From Rhodocollybia butyracea (Eukaryota > Basidiomycota > Agaricomycetes > Agaricales > Omphalotaceae): a stretch of 64,000 nucleotides of DNA. The translations under genes and the position numbers were made by a program. A model generated the notes under the pieces. The model had not been told where the DNA came from. It did not search any database and saw only the letters and a program-made list of their open reading frames with translations. Below are positions 13,235 through 24,708 of this stretch, one piece after another. The first letter of the stretch is position 1. Each line of letters starts with the position of its first letter. The stretch lies in assembly GCA_015501585.1 (NCBI GenBank), contig JADNRY010000058.1:186001-250000 (forward strand). Reading direction: 5' to 3'.

Positions 13235-13530
13235 AAAAGTATTGACTTATCATTATTCATCTTGTTCTAGTGAACTTACAATTTTAGTATTAAACAAGCA
13301 TGTACATCTAGTAGACTCTATAGAGCCTTAATGCCAATAATTGTTTCTATCAAGAAAAGAATAGTTCACTCAGATTCTTACTACAAGGAAGGTCCAATTC
13401 TCGCGATAGGTCGCTGGAATCAAGATGCGCTTTTCATCAAGTTTCAAGAACCCACACTCTATACCAGTCTATACCACTGTTCAGTCTCTGACACCTAGAA
13501 AATAATCCCACGCTGTAGTTGCTGTGCAAC
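13235..13530. other. intergenic downstream of MOT1
   Basis: MOT1 3' UTR and spacer. No gene recognised. Confidence 0.5.
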
Positions 13531-14837
13531 GATTCAAGCCCAGTCAAAACCCGCACTGGGCTGATCTGGGCATTATGTGTGTATCTGTGCGAGTCCGTGT
13601 CTGCCTGTTGTGCATCTGGCCAAATTGTGAGCAGGTTTTTTTTCAATTCAATCCATGTCATTCCCAAATCTACGGGTGGGAAATCCACTTGAAAAGTTCG
13701 ACAAGCACTCTTAACACACGATGCTTAGTTACTTAATCTAAGTACTTTGAGTTTGGCACTTGCCGGACGGTGGACTTCAAGTTTTTTTTGGGAATGCCGC
13801 CGAGCGGCTTAACATGTGACAGTATAAGCATGTAATTTTTTTACATCGCTCTTTCTTCTATTCTTCTTTGCTGTCGTCTCCAGGCTCTGCCAAGATTCTC
13901 AAGGTTCAAACATTCACTATCGCTGTTCAATAACCCCTCAACCTACTTAGAGCTCTAGAGATTTGAGAATGGATTTATTGGGCTTGGCTTCCAAGGTGAG
14001 CTATCTCAGGCATTGAATAGTTTATGCCACACGAACTAATTTTTTTTGATTAGCTCTTGTTGGCAACGTCGTAGCATGCCGGTATACCGTCTATTGCCCG
14101 TCTATCGTTTTCATTAATTCCTGTGCATTCGGCGAGTTATAAACTTTTCTTCTGAGCTAGCTAGCTGAACAATTCTTTTTAGCTCTCGTGTCACTTGGCC
14201 ACTTCAATTTCCCATGATAACGAATCTCATTCCGCATGCACACTAACGACTGAGCCGAACCAGGGACCTGAGAACTGAAGTGAAGACACTGATCTTGTGC
14301 ATCAGCGAATAGATTGTACGTTCTTGTTCGTTATCAAACGCACCTGCCTTTCGCTAATTTATCTGAAACAGCCTGTAAGGAATAGCTCTTGTGTTTGGCC
14401 TTCTCAATTTCCCATGATAATCATATCTAGCACTCGTAACTGCGCCTTTGTACAGTAATTCATATGTATTCAGGAGTAGTCTGTTATGTATATGTAGTTG
14501 GTATATACATAGTTTGGTAGTAGTTGATAATATGATTCACTCAGACCACCTCAGCTGAACCCAGATGAGAACAGCCTAGTAATAGTAATATGCATTTTAT
14601 TTTGTACAGTTCATGCCAGACAAACTCAGATCATCCCGGAGAAACTCAGTTGTTTACAAAAGTGGTTTTTCATTCTCTGTGCGGTTCTTGTCAGATCAAC
14701 CCAGACAATAACATAGTGTGTGGCATATATCTGGGAAACAGCTCTGAAACAGCTGATCTCGTTTAATCACGGTTAGATCACAGCGTTGAACATATCATCT
14801 CGGCCCTTCCCAGTGCGGGTTTTCACTGGGATTCAAG
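13531..14837. mobile_element. non-autonomous DNA transposon (hAT-like), about 1.29 kb with TSDs
   Basis: Left terminus CCCAGTCAAAACCCGCACTG (from 13539) and right terminus reading inward CCAGTGAAAACCCGCACTGG (ending 14829) are inverted repeats differing at about one position. The element is flanked by perfect 8-bp direct repeats GATTCAAG at 13531-13538 and 14830-14837. An 8-bp target duplication with short TIRs is typical of hAT elements. The interior holds no transposase frame. Its right part (about 14545-14720) contains several related subterminal motifs of the type CAGA(C/T)CAxxTCAG / CAGATCAACCCAGA. A diverged internal duplication around 'AATTTCCCATGATAA' lies at 14205 and 14408. Movement would depend on an autonomous relative elsewhere. 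Confidence 0.75.
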
Positions 14838-15547
14838 GTCAAGGCCACTCACGATCTCGTGTGTTGTTTGTTTCGATACTCCCAACTGGAAATATAAATG
14901 AACACTGCTGATCAGCTCGTCCGCTTCTGACTCCAGTTCGAGATTACCACTCTGGCGGGGTGCGCATAAATCCTAGCCCTGTACTGTGGGAGATACCTCT
15001 TGAAAGTTCACTACTTACTGAGTTACTTGTTTTTAGCAGCGGCCGGGGATATCAATCAATCATCGTTTTATCACAAAGCAACAAGGCGGTTCGGGCTGTG
15101 AATTCTGCGAGAAATTAACCATTAGGAATTTAGGATCACTGTAAATACTCTATCCCTTGAACTTGTAGCCTTTCGGTTTCCTCCTATCTTTTGAACTCCA
15201 ATTGTTCCTAAATCTCTAGCTTCTCTTCTGACAAGATTGTGAGCTTGTACATCTGTGAGTACTACTAACTAACTTAGGCTCGAACCAGTCCCTGCTGTAG
15301 AGTGGTGCAAGTGGTGATGTAAAATCGCTTCCTTGGCAGAGGCGGCTGATCGTCAGTCATCAAAGTGTACTACCTACTACTGTACTATGTAACTTTATGT
15401 AGTTCGTCAAAATTTATCTGTTATTGATCAACGAAACTGATGAGCTGACGCGCGTGTGCCTAGATAATATATATACGAGTTTGCGTCCATGTTTATCGGG
15501 TTCTGCTTTCTCTTTTCTACTTTTCTTCAACTTCTACCCCAAACCAT
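14838..15547. other. intergenic, promoter side of membrane-protein gene
   Basis: No gene was recognised. A TATA-like 'ATATATATACG' near 15467 lies about 80 bp before the start codon of the following gene and may be its core promoter. Confidence 0.4.
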
Positions 15548-17125
15548 ATGTCTTCTTTTATTTCGCAGCTGGTCTCACTTTTCAATGACAGCAGCTTAGA
15601 GCAGGCTCACGCGATCGTTATACTATATCACTCGGTAGGAATTGTTGCTCAGACCTTTGTCTACGGTTCGTTGCGATCTTTATTTCACACCTTCTATCAC
15701 TCTCACATTTGTTTTGCTATGGTATCCTGTAGGCATATACACCTGTCTAATGCCAATTTCTACCTTCGTCATGCTGCAAGCGTTCACTTGTCACTTTTTT
15801 CATGATATTAATGATTGATCAATCTAGAAAGACGGGCCTTCAAACTCCAATACGAAAATTTCTTCTGGGAATGACGATCTTCATGTATTCAATATCCAGT
15901 GTCCATTGGATTTTATCGGTTGTCAATATAATACAAAACATCCAGTTTTGGTTCTTGTCGTCGAATCCAGATAAGAATCCTCCCAGTTTGATACCGCTGT
16001 TTAGTGCTTTGATCCTGGTCAATGTAAGTAATGTGCTCTGCCGTGAATTAAGTGGCTTAATGATATGCTTAAGTATGTCCTAACGGACGGTGTAGTCGTA
16101 TGGCGTGCATGGGTGCTGTGCAGTGACTCAAGTACAGGGGCGCTCAGAATACCGATGGGCTTGTTGTGTGGCTTATTGAGTAAGTCCCCATCCACCGACC
16201 TTGCTCATCGTATTGACTTATACTACCTACTTCCCACAGTGAGTGTCGCAGCAACGATCATAATACGGATAATACTCACATCGCCAGCCGGAAATGATGC
16301 TAAACTTAATGCAATCCTAGCCCGCATAATCGATGCTTCACAAGTTGCTAATTTGGTCCTTTCGTTGTTGACGAATATATCCTCGACGTCTATCGTTGGT
16401 CTGAAAGCTTGGTATATTGCATACTTATTCTGAACTATTCCTCCAATACTGCATGCTTACCGGTTGTCTGATTGTTTACAGGAAATATCGTCGAGATATC
16501 AAGAATGATTTCGAACATGCAGGCAAACAGACTAAAGCGAACAAAATACTAGTACTACTCGTTGAATCGGGTGTATTATACATTTTTTCTGGGGTGAGTC
16601 CACATCTATCTGGTTCTTACACGCGTGTTGGACCTCGTACGATTAAGAATCACTATTACAGATCATGGTTCTCGCCGCATCACTAGTCCGTCTTCCAAAC
16701 GGGACGTTAGGGGATATCTACACCCCCGTCAACTTCCAAATAGCAGTATGTGCTTCATGTTACATAGAAACTTCGCTCATTAACGTTCACTCTTGTGTCT
16801 ATAGGGAATCTACCCTTTAGTTGTCCTGCTTCTCGTCAACCAAGATAGCTCACTGAAGAAGACCGTCTTTGCTTCGACAATCCCTAACTCTATGCCCCAA
16901 CCTAGAGAGGAATCTCATCTTGAATCAATGCGTTTTGGGATAGTTGAAACTGTGGGGACTATGGAGGATTATACGGGATCAGACACGGAATCAGACTATG
17001 AACTATCACTCAAACCACATGCGCATGGGCGTAGACCATCACGATTCCGGTTCTCTGGCCAGTCAAAACCTCTTCCGGATACGCCTGGGGATTTGAAGAT
17101 TTCGGACGGTGCTACTAATGTGTAG
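15548..17125 (+). CDS. seven-helix fungal membrane protein
   Basis: Start ATG at 15548. Splicing out short introns (for example a 48-nt intron ending CAATCTAG before 15829, then others near 16025-16074, 16180-16239, 16413-16481) gives one frame. Hydrophobic segments in order: AHAIVILYHSVGIVAQTFVY, IYTCLMPISTFVML, LGMTIFMYSISSVHWILSVV, VLTDGVVVWRAWVL, VAATIIIRIIL, a helix before GLKAW, ILVLLVESGVLYIFSG with IMVLAASLV, and a final YPLVVLLLVNQ. The roughly 90-residue tail is polar, acidic and Ser-rich (TGSDTESDYELSLKPHAH) and ends SDGATNV. This is the pattern of the abundant basidiomycete multipass proteins annotated as DUF6533-type or 'integral membrane protein'. Ligand and role are unknown. 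A degraded copy of its tail lies at 22391-22540. Confidence 0.75.
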
Positions 17126-17334
17126 TATTAACGGTATGTATAATATAAGAGATAGGCTAGCCTATCGATGTTTGAACTTTGTATCAGTTGTAGATTACAT
17201 GGTGAGCAAAGCTGGCGCTTACGAATTTCTATGATGTGTCCCATGATGCATGAATCTCAAAACGTTGAAATGGCACAGTTCCTATTCTGAATAAAGATTT
17301 GTGGAGTTTCCGGGGCCTTGCTGGTGAACACCAC

Positions 17335-17345
17335 GGTTTAAAAAG
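17335..17345 (+). promoter_or_regulatory. TATA-like element of 2OG oxygenase copy A
   Basis: 'GTTTAAAAAGG' lies about 50 bp upstream of the start codon, at the place where copies B and C carry TATAAAA. Copy A has a weaker variant. Confidence 0.5.
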
Positions 17346-17386
17346 GTCAAGTGAGCCTCATCTTTCCCCATTCTCCCTTATCAATC

Positions 17387-18694
17387 ATGCCTGTGACTGC
17401 ACTTCCTGAATTCCCGACCAATATTCCAACGCATCCGCTGTTGATTGTGGATTATGAGCTACTCAAGAATGGTGATGAGACGGAGATGGACAAGCTGTGG
17501 AAAGCTGCGACCTCACTTGGGTTCTGGTAGTAGGTCCATTTCACCGTATCAGATAAATGAATAGGTTTCACTGTGTGCTTAGTTTGAAGAATCATGGGGC
17601 CAATGAGGATGTTGAAAAGATGTTTGACATGGGAGCCGAGACAATGAATTTGCCAATGGAAGAGAAGATGAAATACGAGGACGAAGGGTTTTCATTTGGG
17701 TAGGCATTGAACACTCCCTCCCCGAATACTAACCATCATCTGCTGTCTCCAGATACAAGTTTGCAGGCGCCAGTGCCGTTGATGCCTCCGGAGAACCCGA
17801 CAAAGCCGAATACCTCAACATCGCGAAAGACGATGTGTTAGCTTGGCCTAAACAGGCTCGAAGGTCGTATCCCTACACTGTCAACAATCGTATGGAATCG
17901 ACTATCATTCCTTTTGTCACAAAATCCATTGAAGTCAACAACGTTTTGCTAGCCATCTTCAATTCCAAGCTCGGGCTCCCTGAGGGTACGTTGTGTAAAC
18001 TTCACTTTGGGGAATATAGTGGCTGTGAGGCCAGGACAATCAAAGCCCCGAAGAACCTCCCTGTGGGAAAACAGGCAATTGGGGCTCATACTGATTTCGG
18101 GAGCCTGAGCTTCTTGCATAACAGGCTTGGCGGGCTTCAGGTTTTGCCTCCTGGGGTTGAGGAATGGCAGTATGTAAAGGTTAGACATTGATGTGAATCT
18201 CGAAGGAGACACTGAACATAAGACATATAGCCTGTTCCAGGACATGCAATCTGCAATGTCGGGGATGCTTTGGCCATGCTAAGCGGCGGTATCCTCCGCT
18301 CAAACATACACCGTGTCGTGTACGTATAATTCCTTACAATTGACTTCTGAGTCTCAGAATCCCTACAGTCCACCTCCCGGTGCTCAAGCCGCCTTTGAAC
18401 GCTGGTCTCAGGTGTTTTTCACAAGGCCCGTTAACTCGGTCATGCTTCGACCTTTGTCAGATGAAAGCTCCTTGATCAGTGAAGCAGTCAGGAAGCTGAG
18501 CGACGAACAAAGAGAGGCTCTGACCCCCAGAGTGACAGCTTATGATTGGGTCAGTAGAAGAAAGAAACTTCGAATGATCAAAAACAGAGCGGTAAGCGAC
18601 TGTGCACACTCTATGAATCAGAGTAGTAACAATGTCTTCACAGGGGCCAGAGACATGGATGGCAAGTGGAGGCACGGAGCTAGGAAGAGCGTAA
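17387..18694 (+). CDS. 2-oxoglutarate/Fe(II)-dependent oxygenase, paralogue A
   Basis: Start ATG at 17387 (MPVTALPEFPTNIPTHPLL). Six exons: introns fall after GFW (phase inside Y), after FSFG, after EEWQYVK, after IHRV and before the last exon. The N-terminal DIOX_N-like region carries LKNHGANEDVEKMF. The jelly-roll core has HTDFGSLSFLHN (iron ligands His and Asp near residue 200), a distal His in SNIHRVV, and the 2OG-binding Arg/Ser in ERWSQVFFTRP. The last exon ends GGTELGRA. Known: this is the isopenicillin-N-synthase-like 2OG superfamily, which hydroxylates or desaturates small molecules. Substrate unknown. It looks like the best-preserved of the three copies, because it alone keeps the full last exon. 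Spliced length about 350 residues. Confidence 0.9.
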
Positions 18695-19265
18695 AACACA
18701 TTGAGACTCAATTTCATATCTTTGTATGTTGTGCCGTATGTATGCGGTATGAAAAATCTGACTTAGTTTTTGCAACGCAGGTACCTAAGCAATGCAGACA
18801 AAAAATAAATCCAGAATCGTGATTCAAGTTGTGGTGTTCAACACCAAAAGTTTCTTCAAGCTGATCGATTCTCCACCGTGAACAAAATGCAAAACAGATG
18901 TTGCTTAGTATAACTCTTGTGTAAGAAGCGACGAGCGACGTGGTTGCTTATAACTGACATACCCACTCAGAGTGGTGTGCTCTCTTCCTTTCTACTTCAG
19001 AAGCAATAGGTGGCAGTAAGCATCTTTTTTCCTTGCTGGTAAGTAAGGCCACCTGATTCGTCCGGAGTGGCATACTCGGTAACACTTTTAAAACTAATTT
19101 TGCATGATCGCATGACCCATGTGGCCCACGGTCGAAAGGATACGCACACTAATCGGGACAAAAAGTTTGTATCTGGGGCCTTTCCTGGTAGATGCCGGAG
19201 TATAAAAAGCCTAGTGGACATCATACCTCCCAATATTTTCCCATTCCGCTTGCGGCTTGTCTATT
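18695..19265. other. intergenic, promoter of oxygenase copy B
   Basis: Spacer of 570 bp with no gene seen. It contains 'GTATAAAAAGCC' at about 19199-19210, 55-65 bp before the copy B start codon, a clear TATA box. Confidence 0.6.
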
Positions 19266-20653
19266 ATGCCGGTAACTGCATTCCCTGAATTTCCGACCAA
19301 CATTCCGACGCACCCGTTAGTGGTTGTGGACTATGAACTCCTCAAGAATGGCGATAAGAGGGAGATGGACAAGTTGTGGGATGCTGCGACTTTGCTCGGA
19401 TTCTGGTAGTAAGTTTATCCCTGCATAGTATATATATATTGGAATGGCGTGTGTTTAGTTTGAAGAATCATGGGGCTGATGAGGATGTCGAAAGGATGTT
19501 TGACATGGGAGCCGAGACAATGGACTTACCGATGGAAGAGAAGATGAAATACGAGCGAGGGGATGATGGGTTTTCGTTTGGGTGAGCGTTGGTCCTTGGA
19601 CAGTCATTCCCCTTGCTTCATCTACTATCTCTAGGTACAAATTTGCAGGCGCCAACGTCGTTGATGCCTCTGGAGAGCCTGATAAAGTTGAGTTCCTTGT
19701 CATCGCAAAAGACGATGCGTTGGCCTGGCCTAAACAGGCTCGAAGGTCCTACCCTTCCACCGTCAACAGCCGCATGGATTCGACTATTGTTCCTTTTGTC
19801 AAAAAATCCATCGAGATTAATAGTGTTTGCCTGAACATCTTCAACGACAAACTCGGGCTCGCTGAGGGTACGCTGTTGAAGCTTCACTCTGGGGAATATA
19901 GTGCTTGCGAGGCGCGGACGATCAAGGCCCCGAAGAATCTCCCTGTTGGTAAAATGGCACTTGGAGCTCATACTGATTTCGGAAGCTTGAGCTTCTTGCA
20001 TAACCGGCTTGGAGGACTTCAAGTTTTGCCTCCTGGAGTTGAGGAATGGCTGTACGTGAAGGTTAGGCAATAAATCGCGTCTCAAGGGAAACACTGAATA
20101 TGATACCTATAGCCTATACCTGGACATGCAATCTGTAATGTCGGGGATGCCTTGACCTTTCTAAGCGGTGGGATCCTCCGCTCGAACATGCATCGAGTCG
20201 TGTACGTCCACATCTTTACAATGAAACTCTGACACTCAGAATCCCTACAGTCCGCCTCCTGGTGCCCAAGCTGGCTTTGAACGCTGGTCGCAGGTATTTT
20301 TTACACGGCCTGTTAACTCGGTCGTGCTTCGACCTTTATCAGATGAAAGCCCATTGATTGCTGAAACGGTCAGTAAGCTGAGCGACAAACAAAAAGAAGC
20401 TCTGACCCCAGGAATGACGGCGTATGATTGGGTTGAGAAGAGATTGAGAAATCCAAGGCTTAAAAGTATAAAGGTGAGCCGTTGTGCATGTTTTATGAAA
20501 AAGACTAAGAGGCGGCTACACAACGATAGCCAGCAGAGGCACAGAGTTAGGAAGAGCGTAAAATTGCATTTCTGTATCTTGTACTTTGGCGAGCGAAGAG
20601 AAGCATCAGTAAGTTATCTAGAATTGCGAATCCCATATGAGAAGTATCTATGA
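19266..20653 (+). CDS. 2-oxoglutarate/Fe(II)-dependent oxygenase, paralogue B
   Basis: Start ATG at 19266 (MPVTAFPEFPTNIPTHPLV). The exon structure matches copy A: YLKNHGADEDVERMF, YKFAGANVVDASGEP, HTDFGSLSFLHNRLG (iron site), SNMHRVV (distal His), ERWSQVFFTRP (2OG-binding Arg). The catalytic core is intact. Odd: the last exon has diverged. The GTELGRA ending of copy A is present at DNA level but out of frame, so the protein reads through KSIK into an unrelated tail, either spliced or unspliced, with the unspliced frame closing at 20653. The final coordinate is therefore uncertain. From about 19885 to 20280 it is almost identical to copy C, introns included. Confidence 0.85.
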
Positions 20654-20835
20654 CGCGGGAGTCGATCGAAACGAAGACGTAACGAGACAGTTCAAAACGG
20701 CTTTTTCAAGTTACTATTTACGGACCTCCTTCCTTCCATCGCCCTCACACCTGCGCCCCGCTGTCGTCATCACCGGATTCCTTTTATGGAAGCCCTCTTG
20801 GACCATAGCTTAAAACAAGAACCAATTTTCACCAT

Positions 20836-21450
20836 TTGTATTCACACGTGCAAACATCCTCCACATACTTCTGTCTGTCCAGACCAGAACACCTTCCCCA
20901 TGATCACGCGATCACGAGTCGCAACAATACGGTTAACGAACACATCCGAAAGGGCCATCCCAACTGTACTAGTACTTGCCCTGCCTTTCAACTACCTGCT
21001 GATGTGCAGACGCGGAAGGCCACAGCCATAGAATCCGTGAGGGCCATTCCAGAATGGGCTTGGTACGTGACTCGGCCTAGGGGAAAGCCCAGACAAGAGT
21101 ATAGGGAATGGAGAGGAAAAAGTACATTGTGGCCTGCCTTTATCCAGGAGCTATACAATTTCTGTGTACAAAATCCAACCAGACTTCGCTTACCACGCCC
21201 AGCCTCCCTTTACTCCGACGGGTCATATGGTCCTCCCCACTTGAGACAATGTCCCGATATAGGGACACATCTCAGCCCGGAAATTCGAACATTTAGGGTT
21301 GCTGAAGTGGCAGCAGGTCAGAATGCCTTCGGACCTGATATATCTCCTGCTACCTCTGTCACAGTCCAATGGGATGCCAATCCAGCCTCCTCTGCTGTCA
21401 TTACATCAGACCCCGCCGTGGCTGGACCCTCAAATGTTACTACATTTTGA
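20836..21450 (+). CDS. orphan open frame, unknown
   Basis: An uninterrupted frame of about 200 codons with no in-frame ATG at its head. The overlapping frame from the ATG at 20786 (MEALLDHSLKQEP) is open over the first third. The encoded sequence is Pro/Ser/Arg rich (AIPEWAWYVTRPRGKPRQEY, STLWPAFIQELYNFCVQNP) and ends GPSNVTTF. I do not recognise it. It sits alone between two oxygenase paralogues, so it may be a gene fragment or a mobile-element remnant that arrived with the duplication. Confidence 0.3.
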   Translation: MYSHVQTSSTYFCLSRPEHLPHDHAITSRNNTVNEHIRKGHPNCTSTCPAFQLPADVQTRKATAIESVRAIPEWAWYVTRPRGKPRQEYREWRGKSTLWPAFIQELYNFCVQNPTRLRLPRPASLYSDGSYGPPHLRQCPDIGTHLSPEIRTFRVAEVAAGQNAFGPDISPATSVTVQWDANPASSAVITSDPAVAGPSNVTTF

Positions 21451-22390
21451 AGGGGGAGCTTCGTGCCACTGAGGAGTTCCGCCCCCTGAACCATGGATTC
21501 TGTGGGGCTCAAAATAATATAACACTTGCGGGGTGGGAGACGAGATTTCCGAACAATTTCTGAATGTGCACGAATTCAACTGACGGTGATGAGAATCGAG
21601 GATCGGTGTGCCGACTCTCACGCCTGCTACTACAGAGCATCTGCTGAGGATAAATGTGTTCTGCTGTACAGTACTTTATCAGATAATACTGTAGAAGAGG
21701 CCTTGGAATAAGTGTTATACTAATCAATACTGATTGGGTGAGCGAAGCAAAACCCATTGATGGAGCGTGCCACTGTGAACAAGCACAGCCACAATGTACG
21801 TCGAACTGCTTTGACCGGCCAAAGCGAGGGCACGCAGCCGCTACTGTTGACATAATCAAACTTACTTCGCTTACCCACTCTCAGGCTGCATTACATGGAG
21901 CCATAGGCTCGTAATAATTCATCTCTAGTATATCTACCTATACTGATAGGGCTGTGGGTGATAATGGTGATACGCACCGATACAGATAGCCGGGTCAACA
22001 ATACGATACTACGGTATGGATGATAATGAGCGGTACTTACTGACACTCGCTACTTAGCTTTTCACTGTTTCCTGATGTGCAATATCTCCGTATACTTTAT
22101 TCTGTAAGACCCAAGCGGGGTCGGGGGAGTCCGTCAAGCCTCTGTCGTGTAGGAGGGCGCGTATCACTACTTACAGTTAAGTTTCCCTCTGCTGTTTTAT
22201 TTTCGCGCCCTTTTTATTTATCCAATTACCTTTCCATACGATCAGTCTATGTGATTAAGAGCCACGGAAAATGAACCAGTGGATAAAGGATAATTTAATA
22301 TCATTTGGTTTTCGAGTTCATATACAAAGTGGTGTTGATGACTGGAAGGAAAAAGGACAACGATAGTAACTTCGGATTCAGTGACAAGCG
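21451..22390. other. intergenic, nothing recognised
   Basis: About 0.9 kb with only short spurious frames and no RNA gene seen. Confidence 0.4.
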
Positions 22391-22540
22391 CGATGTCGAG
22401 ACTTAATCAAACTATAAACTATCACTTAAATCACACGTACATTACGTGCATTACCAGGGCATAGACCATGTCGATCATGGTTCTCTGGTCAGACAAAACT
22501 CTTCCGGATACACCTGAGGATTTGAAGAGTTCAGACGGCG
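22391..22540 (+). pseudogene. relic of the seven-helix protein's C-terminal tail
   Basis: This stretch matches about 16978-17112 with many substitutions and small gaps: 'GACTTAATCAAACTATAAAC' against 'CGGAATCAGACTATGAAC', then 'GGTTCTCTGGTCAGACAAAA' against 'GGTTCTCTGGCCAGTCAAAA', and 'TTGAAGAGTTCAGACGG' against 'TTGAAGATTTCGGACGG'. No reading frame survives. It shows that the segment carrying oxygenase copy C was duplicated together with the end of the upstream membrane gene. Confidence 0.75.
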
Positions 22541-22739
22541 AGGGGCCTGCCGCCCATAGTTATATGCTGACGGCGGGCCCTTATCGTACCAGCGTATGAC
22601 TGTCAAAGCAAAGTTGGCGCTCACGAAGTTAATTTAAGATATGTCCGGTGACTCCTTAAGTCGTCCAAACGGTACAGTAGCTATTCTGGACAAGGTTTCG
22701 AGGATTTTCGGGGGCCCTTCTCAGGCTGGTGGATACCAC

Positions 22740-22751
22740 AGTATAAAAGCC
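22740..22751 (+). promoter_or_regulatory. TATA box of oxygenase copy C
   Basis: 'GTATAAAAGCC', 56 bp upstream of the ATG at 22798, in the same context (followed by CTAG) as the TATA box of copy B. Confidence 0.7.
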
Positions 22752-22797
22752 TAGGGAACGTCATACCCCTAACATTTCCCCATTGCGCTTATCTCGT

Positions 22798-24102
22798 ATG
22801 CCGGTACCTGCATTCCCCGAATTCCCGACCAATGTTCCAACACACCCGCTGTTGGTTATCGACTATGAACTCCTAAAGAATGGCGATAAGAAGGAGATGG
22901 ACAAGTTGTGGGATGCTGCGACCGTGCTCGGATTCTGGTAGTATGTCTATTATTCATGCTTATTCCTGCGAATATATATATTGGAATGGCATGCGTTTAG
23001 TTTAAAGAACCATGGGGCCGATGAGGATGTCGAAAAGATGTTCGACATGGGAGCCGAGACAATGGACTTGCCGATGGAAGAGAAGATGAAATACGAGCGA
23101 GGAAATTCGTTTGGGTGAGTTTTGGTGTTTCGACAGTCATTCTCATCGCTTCATCTGCTATCCCCAGATACAAATTTGCAGGTTCCGCCACTGTTGATGC
23201 CTCCGGAGAGCCCGATCGAGTTGAGTTCTTTACCATCGCGAAAGATGATGCGTTGGCCTGGCCTAAACAGGCTCGAAGGTCCTACCCTTCCACCATCAAC
23301 AGCCACATGGATTCGACTATTGTTCCTTTTGTCAAAAAGTCCATCGAGATTAACAGTGTCATCTTGGACATCTTCAATGACAAACTCGGACTCCCCGATG
23401 GTATGCTGCTGAAGTTTCACTCTGGGGAATATAGTGCTTGCGAGGCGCGGACGATCAAGGCACCGAAGAATCTCCCTGTTGGTAAAATGGCACTTGGAGC
23501 TCATACTGATTTCGGAAGCTTGAGCTTCTTGCATAACCGGCTTGGAGGACTTCAAGTTTTGCCTCCTGGAGTTGAGGAATGGCTGTACGTGAAGGTTAGG
23601 CAATAAATCGCGTCTCAAGGGAAACACTGAATATGATACCTATAGCCTATACCTGGACAGGCAATCTGTAATGTCGGGGATGCCTTGACCTTTCTAAGCG
23701 GTGGGATCCTCCGCTCGAACATGCATCGAGTCGTGTACGTCCACATCTTTACAATGAAACTCTGACACTCAGAATCCCTACAGTCCGCCTCCTGGTGCCC
23801 AAGCCGGCTTTGAACGCTGGTCCCAAGTTTTTTTTTACGCGGCCTGTCAACTCCCTCATGCTTCGACCTTTATCAGATGAGAGCCCATTGATTGCTGAAG
23901 CAGTCCGTAAGCTAAGCAACGAACAAAAAGAAGCTTTTGCCCCAGGAATGACGGCGTATGATTGGGTCGGCAAGAGATTGAGATATCCAGCGACTACGAA
24001 CGTAAAGGTGAGCCGTTGTATATGCGTTATGAATCACGCTAATAATGTATTTAGCAAGCAGATGCACGGAATTAGGAAGAGCGTGAAACATCTTGAAAGT
24101 TG
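22798..24102 (+). pseudogene. 2OG/Fe(II) oxygenase, paralogue C, frameshifted
   Basis: Start ATG at 22798 (MPVPAFPEFPTNVPTHPLL). The same exon plan as A and B keeps HTDFGSLSFLHNRLG and SNMHRVV. In the exon after the distal His, a run of nine T (23828-23836) is one base longer than copy B allows, so ERWSQV and FFTRPVNS lie in different frames. The conserved exon would be read out of frame when spliced as in A and B. Use of the AG 11 nt further upstream (ending 23772) would keep FFTRPVNS in frame but lose the 2OG-binding Arg/Ser. The last exon is also altered. Most likely inactive, unless the T run is a sequence error. Confidence 0.75.
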
Positions 24103-24103
24103 A

Positions 24104-24708
24104 TTATGTATCTCTGTATTTTATACCGTACGTGTTGTATGAAAATTTGACCTGATAAGCAAGCTTCCACATGGTTGAATATCCAAGCAGAACAGATTTA
24201 GAATTGTGAGTCTGCAATGAGAAGTGATGTTGCCTCTGCCGACAAGAACAAATGCGAGATGTAGACAGATCCTGTTATGACAAGTTGAGAGAAGGACTCC
24301 CGACGTGTGCATGCAGCGTGTGGCGCGATATATATAGGTCGCAGATTCCTTGCTATCATAGCTGGCACGCGCTGGAGTGGAAGCTCGAAGCTAGCCAGGC
24401 TACTGTAAAGATCCTGGGGATGATATTCTTCAAATCTGTGTAAATAGTATTCTGTTCATAGTGGCCAACTGTTAGAACCATTACCCGAAAAGGACTGGAG
24501 GATTTCGGGTTGAAAGAAGATATTTCAGTTTGGACGATATGGTGGAACGATTCTGGAAAGTTGAACGTGGTTCGATCAATCAAATAAACGCTGCAATTAG
24601 ACGCCGCAGCTGAACGACACTGCTGAACCTACGCCCTGCCAGCAACAAGCTGAATAACGGCTTGATCTATGTGATTTTGTCTATCTATATGTGCCATCTA
24701 TCTTCCTA
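24104..24708. other. intergenic, nothing recognised
   Basis: Spacer between oxygenase copy C (plus) and the 3' end of the convergent MFS gene (minus). Only spurious short frames. Confidence 0.45.

Noticed and set aside
13971..13998. ATG followed by a GTGAGC donor inside the DNA transposon, resembling a first exon
   Set aside because: No coding continuation is found downstream; it lies inside the transposon interior.
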